A stretch of 64,000 nucleotides of DNA from Nocardioides sp. Root1257 (GTDB lineage Bacteria > Actinomycetota > Actinomycetes > Propionibacteriales > Nocardioidaceae): positions 434,001 to 498,000 of the forward strand of contig NZ_LMDV01000001.1 in NCBI RefSeq assembly GCF_001425175.1, given 5' to 3'. The stretch's first letter is position 1, and each line of letters opens with the position of its first letter. Position numbers and translations under genes: made by a program. The notes under the pieces were generated by a model that saw nothing but the letters and a program-made list of their open reading frames with translations, was not told where the DNA came from and made no database searches. Shown one piece after another: positions 23,234 to 31,842 of this stretch.

Positions 23234-24093
23234 CGGTCCGCCTTCCGGGGACGCAGCACGGCCTCCTGGGCCACCGACGCGACGAGCTCACCGCTCTGGG
23301 TGAACACGCGGGCGAGCACCAGGCCCCGGCCGCCGGAGGCCGACGGCGAGACCTGGTCGTAGAGCCACCACTCGTCGGCCCGGAATGGCCGGTGGAACCA
23401 GATCGCGTGGTCGAGCGAGGCGACGAACGCATCGCCGCGGCCGAAGCTGATGCCGTGCGGCGCCATCGCCGCGCCGATGAGCGTCATGTCGGAGAGGTAG
23501 GTGAAGGCGGCCCGGTGGAAGAACTGGTCGTCGGGCAGTGGCGAGGACACGCGCAGCCAGACTCGCTGCCGGCCGGGGTGGAGCGGGTCCTCATCCAGCC
23601 CGGAGGCCGAGGAGCCGACGAACCGGATGTCGGCGACGTTCCACTGGTCGGCGTGCAGCTCCTCCTGCGCCTTCCGGCTGACCGGACGCACCGACGCGTC
23701 GTCGGGGCCGGGCACGTCGGGCATGGACTCCTCGTGCTCGTAGCCCGCCTCGTCCTTCTGGAAGTTCACGGTCTGCGCGTAGATGGGCCGACCGTGCTGC
23801 TGGGCGATGACCCGGCGGGTGACGAAGGAGCGGCCGTCGCGGAGGTTCTCGACGTCGTAGATCGTCGGCGTGCTCGGGTCGCCCGGCTGGAGGAAGTACG
23901 AGTGCAGCGAGTGCGCGACGTACTCGTCCGGGACGGTGCGCGACGCGGCCACCAGCGACTGGGCCGCGACCTGGCCGCCGAAGACCATCGGCCGGCTGGT
24001 CGGCATCTGGGCACCGCGGAAGAGGTCGTCGTCGATCCGCTCCAGGTCGAGCAGGGTGAGCAGCTCGTCGGCGTCGCGGGGCACCTCAGCCAC
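23230..24093 (-). CDS. tesB: Acyl-CoA thioesterase II (TesB), copy 1
   Basis: A 287-residue TesB-type thioesterase with the same landmarks as its downstream neighbour: LFRGAQMPT, FGGQVAAQSLVAA, HSLHSYFLQPGD, RDGRSFVTRRVIAQQHGRP and LDHAIWFHRPFRADEWWLYD. The glycine-rich FGGQVAAQ segment and the aspartate in the C-terminal HAIWF hotdog are the expected catalytic region. It overlaps the PAC2 gene by eight bases at its 5' end (24086-24093) and the next TesB by four at its 3' end, so three genes are translated from one transcript. Tandem duplication followed by divergence is the simplest origin. Confidence 0.93.
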   Translation of the reverse strand: MAEVPRDADELLTLLDLERIDDDLFRGAQMPTSRPMVFGGQVAAQSLVAASRTVPDEYVAHSLHSYFLQPGDPSTPTIYDVENLRDGRSFVTRRVIAQQHGRPIYAQTVNFQKDEAGYEHEESMPDVPGPDDASVRPVSRKAQEELHADQWNVADIRFVGSSASGLDEDPLHPGRQRVWLRVSSPLPDDQFFHRAAFTYLSDMTLIGAAMAPHGISFGRGDAFVASLDHAIWFHRPFRADEWWLYDQVSPSASGGRGLVLARVFTQSGELVASVAQEAVLRPRKADR

Positions 24094-25042
24094 GCTCCTG
24101 GTCGGGACCGCCGGGCTCCTCCGGTCCGTCGAGCCCGGCCAGGAACTGCTCGAACTGCCGGCCGATCTCCTCGCCGGTGGGCAGCGGCTGGTCGGGGGCG
24201 AGCAGGCTCGCCCCGTCCTCCTCGGCGCGCTCGAAGGCGTCGTACTGGCGCTCCAGCGCGGCCACGACGTCGGCGACCTCCTGGTTGGCGGTCAGGTACG
24301 TCGCGATCTCGGCCTCCGTGTCCTCGGCCTCGGCCCGCAGGCCGGACAGGTCGATCGTGAGACGACCGGCGATCTCCACCTGCTCGAGCAGCACGGCCGC
24401 GGCCAGCGGGAAGTCCATCTGGGCGAGGTAGTGCGGGACGTGCGCCACGAAGCCCATCGCCTCGTGACCCCACTCCCCCAGCCGGATCTCCAGCAGGGCC
24501 TGGGCGCTGCTCGGGATCCGCAGCTCGCCGCGCCACGGGCTGGTCCCGGTCAGCAGGGCCGGGTCGTTGGCGTGCGGCGTGAGGGCGATCGGGCGGGTGT
24601 GCGGCACCGCCATCGGGACCGAGCCGATGCCGACGACCCGGGTGACGCCGAGGGTCTCGACGACCTCCCGCACCGCTCCGCAGAACGCCTCCCACCGGTT
24701 GTCGGGCTCGGGGCCCTGCAGCAGCAGGTACGGCGAGCCGCCGGCGTCGTGGAGCAGCCGGACCAGCAGTCGCGGTGCGTCGTACGCCGCGTAGTGGTCG
24801 CGCACGAAGGTCATCGAAGGACGCCGGGCGCGGTAGTCGTGGAACTGGTCGACGTCGAAGGTCGCGACGACGGGACCGTCCGACAGGTCGGTGAGGTGCT
24901 GGGCCGCGCGCGCCGCCGCGCTGCCGGCATCGAGGAACCCGTCGAGCACGAGGACCATCGTGAGGTCACCGCCCGCGTCTCGGATCGCCTCGAGCTCCGG
25001 CACCTCGTCGACGATGTGCACCAAGCGCTCACGCTTGCCCAC
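24086..25042 (-). CDS. PAC2-family protein (proteasome-assembly-chaperone fold)
   Basis: A 318-residue protein of the PAC2 family, which actinobacteria share with proteasome assembly chaperones of eukaryotes. The blocks MVLVLDGFLDAGSAA, VATFDVDQFHDYRARRP, YLLLQGPEPDNRWEAF and GSVPMAVPHTRPIALTPHA are characteristic. A GTG at 25042 with GAGGAGG six bases upstream is the start. The C-terminal 60 residues are acidic and likely helical. Function in actinobacteria is not settled. It heads the operon with two TesB thioesterases and diverges from fadA-fadB. Confidence 0.88.
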   Translation of the reverse strand: MGKRERLVHIVDEVPELEAIRDAGGDLTMVLVLDGFLDAGSAAARAAQHLTDLSDGPVVATFDVDQFHDYRARRPSMTFVRDHYAAYDAPRLLVRLLHDAGGSPYLLLQGPEPDNRWEAFCGAVREVVETLGVTRVVGIGSVPMAVPHTRPIALTPHANDPALLTGTSPWRGELRIPSSAQALLEIRLGEWGHEAMGFVAHVPHYLAQMDFPLAAAVLLEQVEIAGRLTIDLSGLRAEAEDTEAEIATYLTANQEVADVVAALERQYDAFERAEEDGASLLAPDQPLPTGEEIGRQFEQFLAGLDGPEEPGGPDQERG

Positions 25043-25191
25043 GGAACCTCCTCGTTGCGGCGGCCCGACCTCCCGTCGGTCCGTGGGCACAACCGTAGTG
25101 GTCCCGTCGCTCATTCCGCCTGCGCCCGGTCGCAAGCGCGAGGTATGTCACGAGTCGCGGCTGGACTCTTCGGCCGCCTGCGTTTCCGCTT

Positions 25192-25207
25192 GTTACCGTG
25201 GGGTAAC
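25192..25207. promoter_or_regulatory. Inverted repeat GTTACC-N4-GGTAAC in the fadAB promoter region
   Basis: Perfect six-base arms lie 45 bases before the fadA start, in the 209-base gap between the divergent PAC2 and fadA genes. TAACCT at 25204-25209 resembles a -10, so a bound repressor would block the promoter. A fatty-acid-responsive regulator is a guess. The rest of the gap shows nothing else I can name. Confidence 0.45.
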
Positions 25208-25251
25208 CTAGCCGGCACCGAGCACTCTCATCCCCGAGGAGAACCCCAGAG

Positions 25252-26463
25252 ATGGCATCAGCCCGCCAGCTGCGAGAGGTCGTCTTCGTCGACGGCGTCC
25301 GCACCCCGTTCGGCGTCGGCAAGGCCAACGGCCAGTACGCCGAGACCCGTGCCGACGACCTCGTCATCAAGTGCATCCGCGAGCTCCTGCGCCGCAACCC
25401 CTCGCTGCCGCCCGAGCGCGTCGACGAGGTGGCCGTGGCCGCCACGACGCAGATCGGCGACCAGGGCCTGACCATCGGCCGCACCGCCGCGCTGCTCGCG
25501 GGCCTGCCGCAGAGCGTGCCCGGCTTCGCGATCGACCGGATGTGCGCCGGCGCGATGACCGCCGTCACCACGACCGCCTCCGGCATCGCCTTCGGTGCGT
25601 ACGACGTCGCCATCGCTGGCGGCGTCGAGCACATGGGCCGCCACCCCATGGGCGAGGGCGTCGACCCGAACCCGCGCATCCTGTCCGAGCGGATCGTCAA
25701 CCCGGACGCGCTCGTGATGGGCAAGACGGCCGAGAACCTGCACGACCGCTACCCCTCGATCACCAAGGAGCGCGTCGACGCCTACGCCGTCCGCTCCCAG
25801 GACAAGACGGCCGCGGCGTACGACGCCGGCGAGATCCAGCCCGACCTGGTGCCGGTCGCGACCAAGTCGGCCGAGCTGGGCTGGGGCCTGGCCTCGACCG
25901 ACGAGCCGATGCGACCGGGCACGACCATGGAGACGCTGGCCGGCCTGAAGACGCCGTTCCGCGCGCACGGCAAGGTCACCGCCGGCAACGCGGCGGGCAT
26001 CAACGACGGTGCCACCGCGGCGCTGCTCGCCGACGAGGAGACGGCCCGCGAGCTCGGGCTGCCGGTGCGGATGCGCCTGGTCGCCTACTCGTTCGTGGGC
26101 GTCGAGCCCGAGGTCATGGGTGCCGGCCCGATCCCGGCGACGGAGAAGGCCCTCAAGCAGGCCGGTCTCACGATCGACGACATCGAGGCGTTCGAGGTCA
26201 ACGAGGCGTTCGCCGTGCAGGTGCTCGCGTTCCTCGAGCACTTCGGCATCGCCGACGACGACGCGCGCGTCAACCCGTACGGCGGGGCCATCGCGATGGG
26301 CCACCCCCTCGCGTCCTCCGGCGTTCGCCTGATGACCCAGCTCGCCCGGCAGTTCGAGGAGCGGCCCGAGGTCCGCTACGGGCTGACGACCATGTGCATC
26401 GGCATCGGCATGGGCGGCACGGTCATCTGGGAGAACCCGCACTACACCGGACAGGCGGCCTGA
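25252..26463 (+). CDS. fadA: Acetyl-CoA acyltransferase FadA (beta-oxidation thiolase)
   Basis: A 403-residue thiolase of the trifunctional beta-oxidation complex. The nucleophilic cysteine is in DRMCAGAMTAV near residue 96, the histidine near 358 in AMGHPLASSG, with NEAFAVQ before it, and the second cysteine in TMCIGIGMGG near the end. It cleaves 3-ketoacyl-CoA to acetyl-CoA and a shortened acyl-CoA. The ATG has GAGGAG upstream (25236-25241). One base separates its stop from the fadB start, so the pair forms the alpha and beta subunits of one complex. The thiolase at 13005-14297 belongs to a different subfamily. Confidence 0.95.
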   Translation: MASARQLREVVFVDGVRTPFGVGKANGQYAETRADDLVIKCIRELLRRNPSLPPERVDEVAVAATTQIGDQGLTIGRTAALLAGLPQSVPGFAIDRMCAGAMTAVTTTASGIAFGAYDVAIAGGVEHMGRHPMGEGVDPNPRILSERIVNPDALVMGKTAENLHDRYPSITKERVDAYAVRSQDKTAAAYDAGEIQPDLVPVATKSAELGWGLASTDEPMRPGTTMETLAGLKTPFRAHGKVTAGNAAGINDGATAALLADEETARELGLPVRMRLVAYSFVGVEPEVMGAGPIPATEKALKQAGLTIDDIEAFEVNEAFAVQVLAFLEHFGIADDDARVNPYGGAIAMGHPLASSGVRLMTQLARQFEERPEVRYGLTTMCIGIGMGGTVIWENPHYTGQAA

Positions 26464-26464
26464 C

Positions 26465-28543
26465 ATGACGATCGACAAGCTCCTCGAGCGCGCCCAGGAG
26501 ATCTCCTCCGACGCCGAGCGCGTGACCCAGGCCCACCTGCGCAAGGTGACGCTGCCCAGCGGCGCCGTGCTCGGCCTGATCACGCTCGACAACGGCGAGG
26601 ACCACACCAAGCCGAACACGTTCGGCCCGCGCTCGCTGCTCGCCCTCAACGAGGCGATCGACGCCGCGGTCGCGGACGACGCGATCACCGCCATCGGCGT
26701 CACCGGCAAGCCGTTCATCCTGGCCGCCGGCGCCGACCTCACCTCCATCCAGGGCGGTGGCACCCCGAATGATGGGCAGAGCGCCGTCCGTGTCGTGGCG
26801 GAGCTCGGCCACGCGGTCTTCCGCAAGCTCCAGGACGGCGGCAAGCCGTCCTTCGGCTTCATCAACGGCCTCGCCCTCGGCGGCGGCCTCGAGGTCGCGC
26901 TGCACTGCACCTACCGCACCGTGATGGACAGTGCTCCCGCGCTCGGCCTGCCCGAGGTCATGCTCGGGCTGGTGCCCGGCTGGGGCGGCGCGTTCCTGGT
27001 GCCCAACCTGCTGGGCGCCGACGCGGCCGTGACGGTGCTGATCGAGAACCCGCTCAACAACGGCAAGACGCTGGGCGGCGCCGCGGCGTACGAGCTCGGT
27101 CTGGCCGACGCGGTCTTCTCCGGTGCCGACTACCTCGAGCAGTCGCTGCTCTGGGCCGACGCGGTGCTGCGCGGCGAGATCGTCGTCGAGCGCACCGAGG
27201 TCGACCGAGGCGCGGCGTGGGACGCGGCGGTCGAGCGCGCCCGCGGCGTCGTGGCGGCCCGGACCGGCGGTGCGAGCCCGGCCGCCCTGAAGGCCGTCGA
27301 GCTCGTCGACGCGGCCCGTGACGGCGACCGCGACGCCGGCTTCGCCCGTGAGGACGACGCCCTGGAGGCGATGTCGCGCACGCCCGAGCTGCTCGCGTCG
27401 CTGTACGCGTTCGACCTGGTGCAGAAGCGGGCCAAGCGCCCCGCCGGTGCCCCGGACCGGTCGCTGGCGCGGCCCGTCACCAAGGTCGGCATCGTCGGCG
27501 CGGGCCTGATGGCCTCGCAGCTGGCGCTGCTCTTCGTACGCCGCCTCGAGGTGCCGGTCGTCCTGACCGACCTCGACCAGGAGCGGGTCGACAAGGGCGT
27601 GGGCTACGTGCACGCCGAGATCGACAAGCTGCTCGCCAAGGGCCGGATCAACAACGACAAGGCCAACCGTCACAAGGCGCTGGTCAGCGGCGCGATCGAC
27701 AAGGCCGAGGTCTTCGGCGACGCCGACTTCGTGATCGAGGCCGTCTTCGAGGAGATGGCGGTCAAGAAGTCGGTCTTCGCGGACGTCGAGAAGGTCGTCT
27801 CCGCCGAGTGCGTCCTCGCGACCAACACGTCGTCGCTGTCGATCACGGAGATGGCCGCCGACCTCGAGCACCCCGAGCGGGTGGTCGGCTTCCACTTCTT
27901 CAACCCGGTCGCGGTGATGCCGCTGCTCGAGATCGTCAAGGGCGAGCGGACCGACGACGCGACGCTGGCGACGGCGTTCGGCACCGGCAAGGCGCTGAAG
28001 AAGACCACGATCCTGGTCAACGACAGCCCGTCCTTCATCGTGAACCGGCTCCTCGGCCGCTTCATGGGCGAGGTCGGCCGGATCGTCGACGAGGGCACCC
28101 CGGTGACCGTGGCGGACGCGGCGTTCGCGGGCGTGGCCCCGATGCCGCCGTTCATGCTCCTGTCGTTGGTCGGCCCGGCCATCGCGCTGCACAACAACGA
28201 GACGCTGCACGGCGCGTTCCCCGACCGTTTCTACGTCTCCCCCGCGCTCGAGCGCGTGGTGGCGGCGCGGAAGACGTCGTACTACGGCCCCGACGGCGGC
28301 ATCGACCCCGAGGTCGAGGCGCTGCTCGAGAAGCCGTCACAGCCGGTCGTGCTCGAGCCGGCCGAGGTGCGCACCCGCGTGCTCACCGGCCTTGCCGACG
28401 AGGCTCGCCGGATGCTCGACGAGGGTGTCGTCGTGGCGGCCGAGGACCTCGACCTCGCGATGATCACCGGCGCCGGCTTCTCCTTCTGGAACGGCGGGCT
28501 GACGATGCTCCTCGAGCGCGAGGGTCTCGGCACGTTCCACTAG
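26465..28543 (+). CDS. fadB: FadB: enoyl-CoA hydratase / 3-hydroxyacyl-CoA dehydrogenase
   Basis: A 692-residue bifunctional enzyme. The N-terminal crotonase domain has the oxyanion residues in AAGADLTSI and GLALGGGLEVALH, and the glutamates around LPEVMLGLVPGWGG. From about residue 338 the dehydrogenase NAD-binding domain begins, with GIVGAGLMAS near 342 (the usual third glycine replaced in this loop), catalytic His in FHFFNPVAVMPLLEIV, and the C-terminal 3HCDH domain. It hydrates enoyl-CoA and oxidises the product to 3-ketoacyl-CoA for FadA. It ends at a small hairpin that separates it from the convergent histidine kinase gene. Confidence 0.95.
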   Translation: MTIDKLLERAQEISSDAERVTQAHLRKVTLPSGAVLGLITLDNGEDHTKPNTFGPRSLLALNEAIDAAVADDAITAIGVTGKPFILAAGADLTSIQGGGTPNDGQSAVRVVAELGHAVFRKLQDGGKPSFGFINGLALGGGLEVALHCTYRTVMDSAPALGLPEVMLGLVPGWGGAFLVPNLLGADAAVTVLIENPLNNGKTLGGAAAYELGLADAVFSGADYLEQSLLWADAVLRGEIVVERTEVDRGAAWDAAVERARGVVAARTGGASPAALKAVELVDAARDGDRDAGFAREDDALEAMSRTPELLASLYAFDLVQKRAKRPAGAPDRSLARPVTKVGIVGAGLMASQLALLFVRRLEVPVVLTDLDQERVDKGVGYVHAEIDKLLAKGRINNDKANRHKALVSGAIDKAEVFGDADFVIEAVFEEMAVKKSVFADVEKVVSAECVLATNTSSLSITEMAADLEHPERVVGFHFFNPVAVMPLLEIVKGERTDDATLATAFGTGKALKKTTILVNDSPSFIVNRLLGRFMGEVGRIVDEGTPVTVADAAFAGVAPMPPFMLLSLVGPAIALHNNETLHGAFPDRFYVSPALERVVAARKTSYYGPDGGIDPEVEALLEKPSQPVVLEPAEVRTRVLTGLADEARRMLDEGVVVAAEDLDLAMITGAGFSFWNGGLTMLLEREGLGTFH

Positions 28544-28557
28544 GGGCACGTCCCTAG
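28540..28557. terminator. Short bidirectional hairpin between fadB and the PAS kinase gene
   Basis: CTAGGG and CCCTAG with a six-base loop overlap the stop codons of both convergent genes (TAG at 28541-28543 and, on the minus strand, at 28554-28556). There is no T-tract, and six base pairs is modest. Confidence 0.35.
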
Positions 28558-29993
28558 CCGGGTGAGCGGGGCAGCACGACCCGGAACGTGCTGCCCCGTC
28601 CGAGCTCGCTCTCCAGCGAGACCTCGCCGCCGTGGGCGGCCACGATCGAGCTGACGATGTCGAGCCCCAGACCGGTGCCGGGGATGTGCCGGTCGAGTGC
28701 GCCGGCGCCGCGGAAGAAGCGCCCGAAGACCTGGTCGACCTCGTCGGGCGGAATCCCGATCCCGGTGTCGCTCACCTCGACCAGGACGGCGTCCGCCTCC
28801 TCACGGAGCACCACCGAGACCGCGCCGTCGCCGCCGGTGTACTTCACGGCGTTCGAGAGCAGGTTGTCCAGCACCTGGCGCACGCGCTGCTCGTCCACCT
28901 GGGCCACCAGGCGGTCGGGGGCCTCGACGGCGATCGTGACGCCCCGCGTGCCCGCGCCGGCTCGAGCCGCCGCGGCGGCGTCGTGGACGAGCGCGGCCAG
29001 GTCGGCGTCGGCGTGCTGGAGGCGCAGGCTGCCCTCCGACACCTGGCCGACCTGGAGCAGGTCGGAGACGAGCGCCTGCAGCCGCAGCGCGTTGCGCTGG
29101 ACGACCTGCACCTGGGCTCGTACGTCGTCGGCGAGGCCGGCGTTGTCACGGAGCAGCTCGAGGTAGCCGAGCACCGAGGTCAGCGGGGTCCGCAGCTCGT
29201 GGGACACCGAGGACACGAACTCGTCCTTGACCTTCATCGCGCGCATCAGCTCGGTGATCTCCTGGTAGGCGAGCGCGGCACCGAGCCGCTCCCCCGACGG
29301 ACCCCGGACCTGGCGCGCCGACGTCGAGAACGCCCGGCGGGTGAGCGGGTCGTCGCCGACCCAGTAGGTGTAGTCGTCGAACTCCTCGCCCTGCGTGGCG
29401 CGGTAGGAGGGCATCTCCTCCCGGGCCATGAGCGTGTGGCCGTCGGGGTGGTAGACGTGCCCGAGCTGGCCGGCCGTGCCTTCGTGCCCGTCGGGGAACG
29501 GCAGGTGCATCGTCTCCTGGTGCCGGCGGTTCATCCGCTCGTAGCGGCCGTCGCGCCCGATGAGCAGCAGCCCGACGCCCACGGTCTCGAAGACCGCCTC
29601 GAGCGACTGCCGCTCCCGCTCCACGGCCGTGACGTCGAGGATCTGGGAGATGAAGTGCAGCGGCGCGCCGTCGTGCCCCCGCACCAGGGCCACCGAGAGG
29701 TCGCCCCACACCACGTGGCCCGCGGCGTGCAGGTAGCGCTTGCGCAGGCGGTACGAGTCCAGCTCGCCGGCGAGCGCCTGCTCGAAGAGCGCGAGGTCGG
29801 CGTCCAGGTCGTCGGGGTGGGTGAGCTCCTGGAAGCCCCGCTGGGTGAGCTGCTCGACGTCGTAGCCGAGCATCTCGGACATCGCGTGGTTGACCATCAG
29901 CAGCCGGCCGTCGAGACCGACCATCGCCATCCCGATCGGCGAGTGCTGGAGCGTGAGGAGCCACGAGTCGGCGCTCTCGGACGCACCCTGCAT
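28554..29993 (-). CDS. PAS-domain sensor histidine kinase
   Basis: A 479-residue soluble kinase without membrane helices. PAS 1 covers about 12-120 (SPIGMAMVGLDGRLLMVN, with a PAC-like end), PAS 2 about 130-245 (VGVGLLLIGRDGRYERMN). The HisKA box SHELRTPLTSVLGYLELL puts the phosphoacceptor at His265; the ATPase domain follows with N box DNLLSNAVKYT, DTGIGIPPDEV and GTGLGLDIV. Such kinases sense redox, light or ligands in the cytoplasm. No response regulator lies next to it, so it is an orphan here. ATG 29993 is preceded by GGGAGG. Confidence 0.9.
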   Translation of the reverse strand: MQGASESADSWLLTLQHSPIGMAMVGLDGRLLMVNHAMSEMLGYDVEQLTQRGFQELTHPDDLDADLALFEQALAGELDSYRLRKRYLHAAGHVVWGDLSVALVRGHDGAPLHFISQILDVTAVERERQSLEAVFETVGVGLLLIGRDGRYERMNRRHQETMHLPFPDGHEGTAGQLGHVYHPDGHTLMAREEMPSYRATQGEEFDDYTYWVGDDPLTRRAFSTSARQVRGPSGERLGAALAYQEITELMRAMKVKDEFVSSVSHELRTPLTSVLGYLELLRDNAGLADDVRAQVQVVQRNALRLQALVSDLLQVGQVSEGSLRLQHADADLAALVHDAAAAARAGAGTRGVTIAVEAPDRLVAQVDEQRVRQVLDNLLSNAVKYTGGDGAVSVVLREEADAVLVEVSDTGIGIPPDEVDQVFGRFFRGAGALDRHIPGTGLGLDIVSSIVAAHGGEVSLESELGRGSTFRVVLPRSPG

Positions 29994-30052
29994 CTCCGGC
30001 ACCTCCCTCAGCCCGAAATCTGGTTGGGGACACCGTAGGGGAGGATGGATCG

Positions 30053-30763
30053 GTGCATGCATTGCGGACCGTCCTCGTCGGCCTGGCGGCCGCGGTCGTC
30101 CTGATGCCCGCAGTCCCCGCCCACGGGGTCGAGCGGGGGGTCGAGGCGACACCGGTCACGAAGGCTCAACGCCGGCTCAACGTCCTCGGCTGCGACGCGG
30201 GCCGCGCCGACGGCACCGTCGACACGCACACCCGCGCGGCGACCACCAGGTTCCAGTCCAGGATCGGGATCCGGCAGAGCGGCACGCTCGACCGGCGTAC
30301 CCGGATCCGGCTGAGCGCCGAGGACGCGCCCCGCTGCGACCAGCGCCCGGTGCCGAGGCACTCCGGGACCGGCCGCCGGATCGTCGTCTCGCAGCAGCAG
30401 AACTGGGTGTGGCTCGTCGGCCCGCGCGGCTCTGTCGTCGCGCAGGGCGGCATGGTCGACAACACCCGGGTCCTCCACCGCGGCTCCCACGCCACCGGCT
30501 CCTACTGCGGCCGCGCGGGGCGGATCCATCGCAACCAGGACTACAGCGGCCGACTGTGGCTCGACGACTTCGTGCGGTTCGCGCCCTGTGGCATCGGGTT
30601 CCACCGGATCCCGCTCTACAAGTCGAACGGCCACCAGATCCACCCGGACTGGATCCTCGGCACCGACCTGGCACAGTCGCACGGGTGCCTCCGGCTGAGC
30701 CGTGAGCTCGCCGACCGGGTCTGGTCCTTCACGACCCGGCGTACGCCGGTGCGCGTGGTCTGA
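30053..30763 (+). CDS. L,D-transpeptidase-like secreted protein with peptidoglycan-binding domain
   Basis: A 236-residue exported protein. A signal peptide (residues 1-25, ending VPAHG) precedes a peptidoglycan-binding domain at about 36-95 (VTKAQRRLNVLGCDAG, then RAATTRFQSRIGI) and a YkuD-like catalytic domain at about 105-236. The catalytic motif is SHGCLRLS near residue 212. Family enzymes make 3-3 cross-links or act on the peptide stems of peptidoglycan. Several cysteines (47, the SYC and APC positions) suggest disulfides. The start is GTG 30053, eight bases after GGAGGA. It is divergent from the PAS kinase and ends in a strong hairpin. Confidence 0.87.
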   Translation: MHALRTVLVGLAAAVVLMPAVPAHGVERGVEATPVTKAQRRLNVLGCDAGRADGTVDTHTRAATTRFQSRIGIRQSGTLDRRTRIRLSAEDAPRCDQRPVPRHSGTGRRIVVSQQQNWVWLVGPRGSVVAQGGMVDNTRVLHRGSHATGSYCGRAGRIHRNQDYSGRLWLDDFVRFAPCGIGFHRIPLYKSNGHQIHPDWILGTDLAQSHGCLRLSRELADRVWSFTTRRTPVRVV

Positions 30764-30790
30764 GGTCAGACTCCCGTCTGAGGTCAGACC
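30757..30790. terminator. Bidirectional terminator hairpin across two stop codons
   Basis: Arms 30757-30771 and 30776-30790 pair along 15 bases apart from two central mismatches, with a TCCC loop. Each arm is itself a smaller inverted repeat, GTCTGA-GG-TCAGAC. The stops of both convergent genes lie inside it (TGA 30761-30763 on plus and 30784-30786 on minus). No T-tract follows on either side. Confidence 0.55.
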
Positions 30791-31698
30791 CCCCAGAGCG
30801 CGGCGACGTGCCGCGCGTCGGTGCCGCAGCAACCGCCCACGACACGCAGCCCCGGCAGCAGCGGCCGGAGGCCGTCGTACGACGTGGCGAGGAGCGCCAG
30901 GTCTCCCTCGTCGAGCTCCTCGGCGGCGTCCAGCTCGGCGTGGGTCTGGGTCGAGGCGTTCGGGTTGACCTGGACGATCCGGCTCAGCCAGTCGCCGCCG
31001 TCGAGGCCGGGGGCGATGTGGGTGGGATGGGCGCAGTTGACGACGTAGCCATCGGCCGCCTCGTGCTCCTCCACCCGCGCGACCGCCTCGGCGAGCGTGG
31101 TGCCGTCGGGCAGACGGCCGTCGGTCTCGACGGTGAACCCGACCCAGACCGGCACGCCCGCCGCCCGCGCCGCCCGCGCGATGCCGATGCCCTCCTCCGG
31201 GCCGGTGAGGGTGTACGCCGCCACCACGTCGGCACCAGCGTCCGCGAAGGCCTCGACCTGCCCGCGGTGGTAGTCGGCCGCCTCGTCGGGGTCGGCCCGC
31301 TCCCCCGCGACGTACCCGTCGCCGCGCGGCCCGATCGCACCGATCACCCGGACGTCGTCGAGGTCGTCGTACGAGTCCCGCAGCTGGTGCAGCAGCTCGA
31401 TGCTGGCCCGGTTGACCCGGTCGAGCGCCGTGCGGTCGTAGCCGACGGCGGCACCCCAGTCGGGGTTGGCGCGCCAGGTCGGCGACTCCATCGTCAGACC
31501 GGCCCCCGCCCGCCGGGCGATCGCGGCGTAGCCGTCGTAGTAGTCCCGCAGCAGCGCCCGGCCCCGGTCGTCCTCGACGAGCGGGAACGACGCGAACTCC
31601 GGCAGGTCGACGCCGTGGTGGAAGATCAGGTCGGTCTCCAGGCCACCGTCGCTGACGTAGCTGCGTGCCGCGAGCCAGGAGAGATCGTGGTGGGACAT
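30784..31698 (-). CDS. Homocysteine S-methyltransferase family protein
   Basis: A 304-residue TIM-barrel methyltransferase. It opens with VSDGGLETDLI, typical of the family, and carries the zinc ligands: one cysteine in VVNCAHPTHI and the adjacent pair in GGCCGTDARH near the C terminus. These enzymes transfer a methyl group from S-methylmethionine, or another donor, to homocysteine or a related thiol. Compared with MmuM-type enzymes the LIFHHGVDLPEFASFPLV segment is family-typical for the actinobacterial branch. ATG 31698 (MSHHDLSW) is the best start though the ribosome site is weak. It converges on the transpeptidase gene. Confidence 0.87.
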   Translation of the reverse strand: MSHHDLSWLAARSYVSDGGLETDLIFHHGVDLPEFASFPLVEDDRGRALLRDYYDGYAAIARRAGAGLTMESPTWRANPDWGAAVGYDRTALDRVNRASIELLHQLRDSYDDLDDVRVIGAIGPRGDGYVAGERADPDEAADYHRGQVEAFADAGADVVAAYTLTGPEEGIGIARAARAAGVPVWVGFTVETDGRLPDGTTLAEAVARVEEHEAADGYVVNCAHPTHIAPGLDGGDWLSRIVQVNPNASTQTHAELDAAEELDEGDLALLATSYDGLRPLLPGLRVVGGCCGTDARHVAALWGV

Positions 31699-31842
31699 GG
31701 TCCATGTCAGCACGTCACCCCGGTGCGCGGCCAGGCACTTCCCCAATTTTCGGACGATTCGACGTACTTCACGAACGGCCCGCCGCTCCTGAATCGACAA
31801 CCCGCACAGCCGCGGGCACGTCCCACAGGAAATCGGGTTCCC

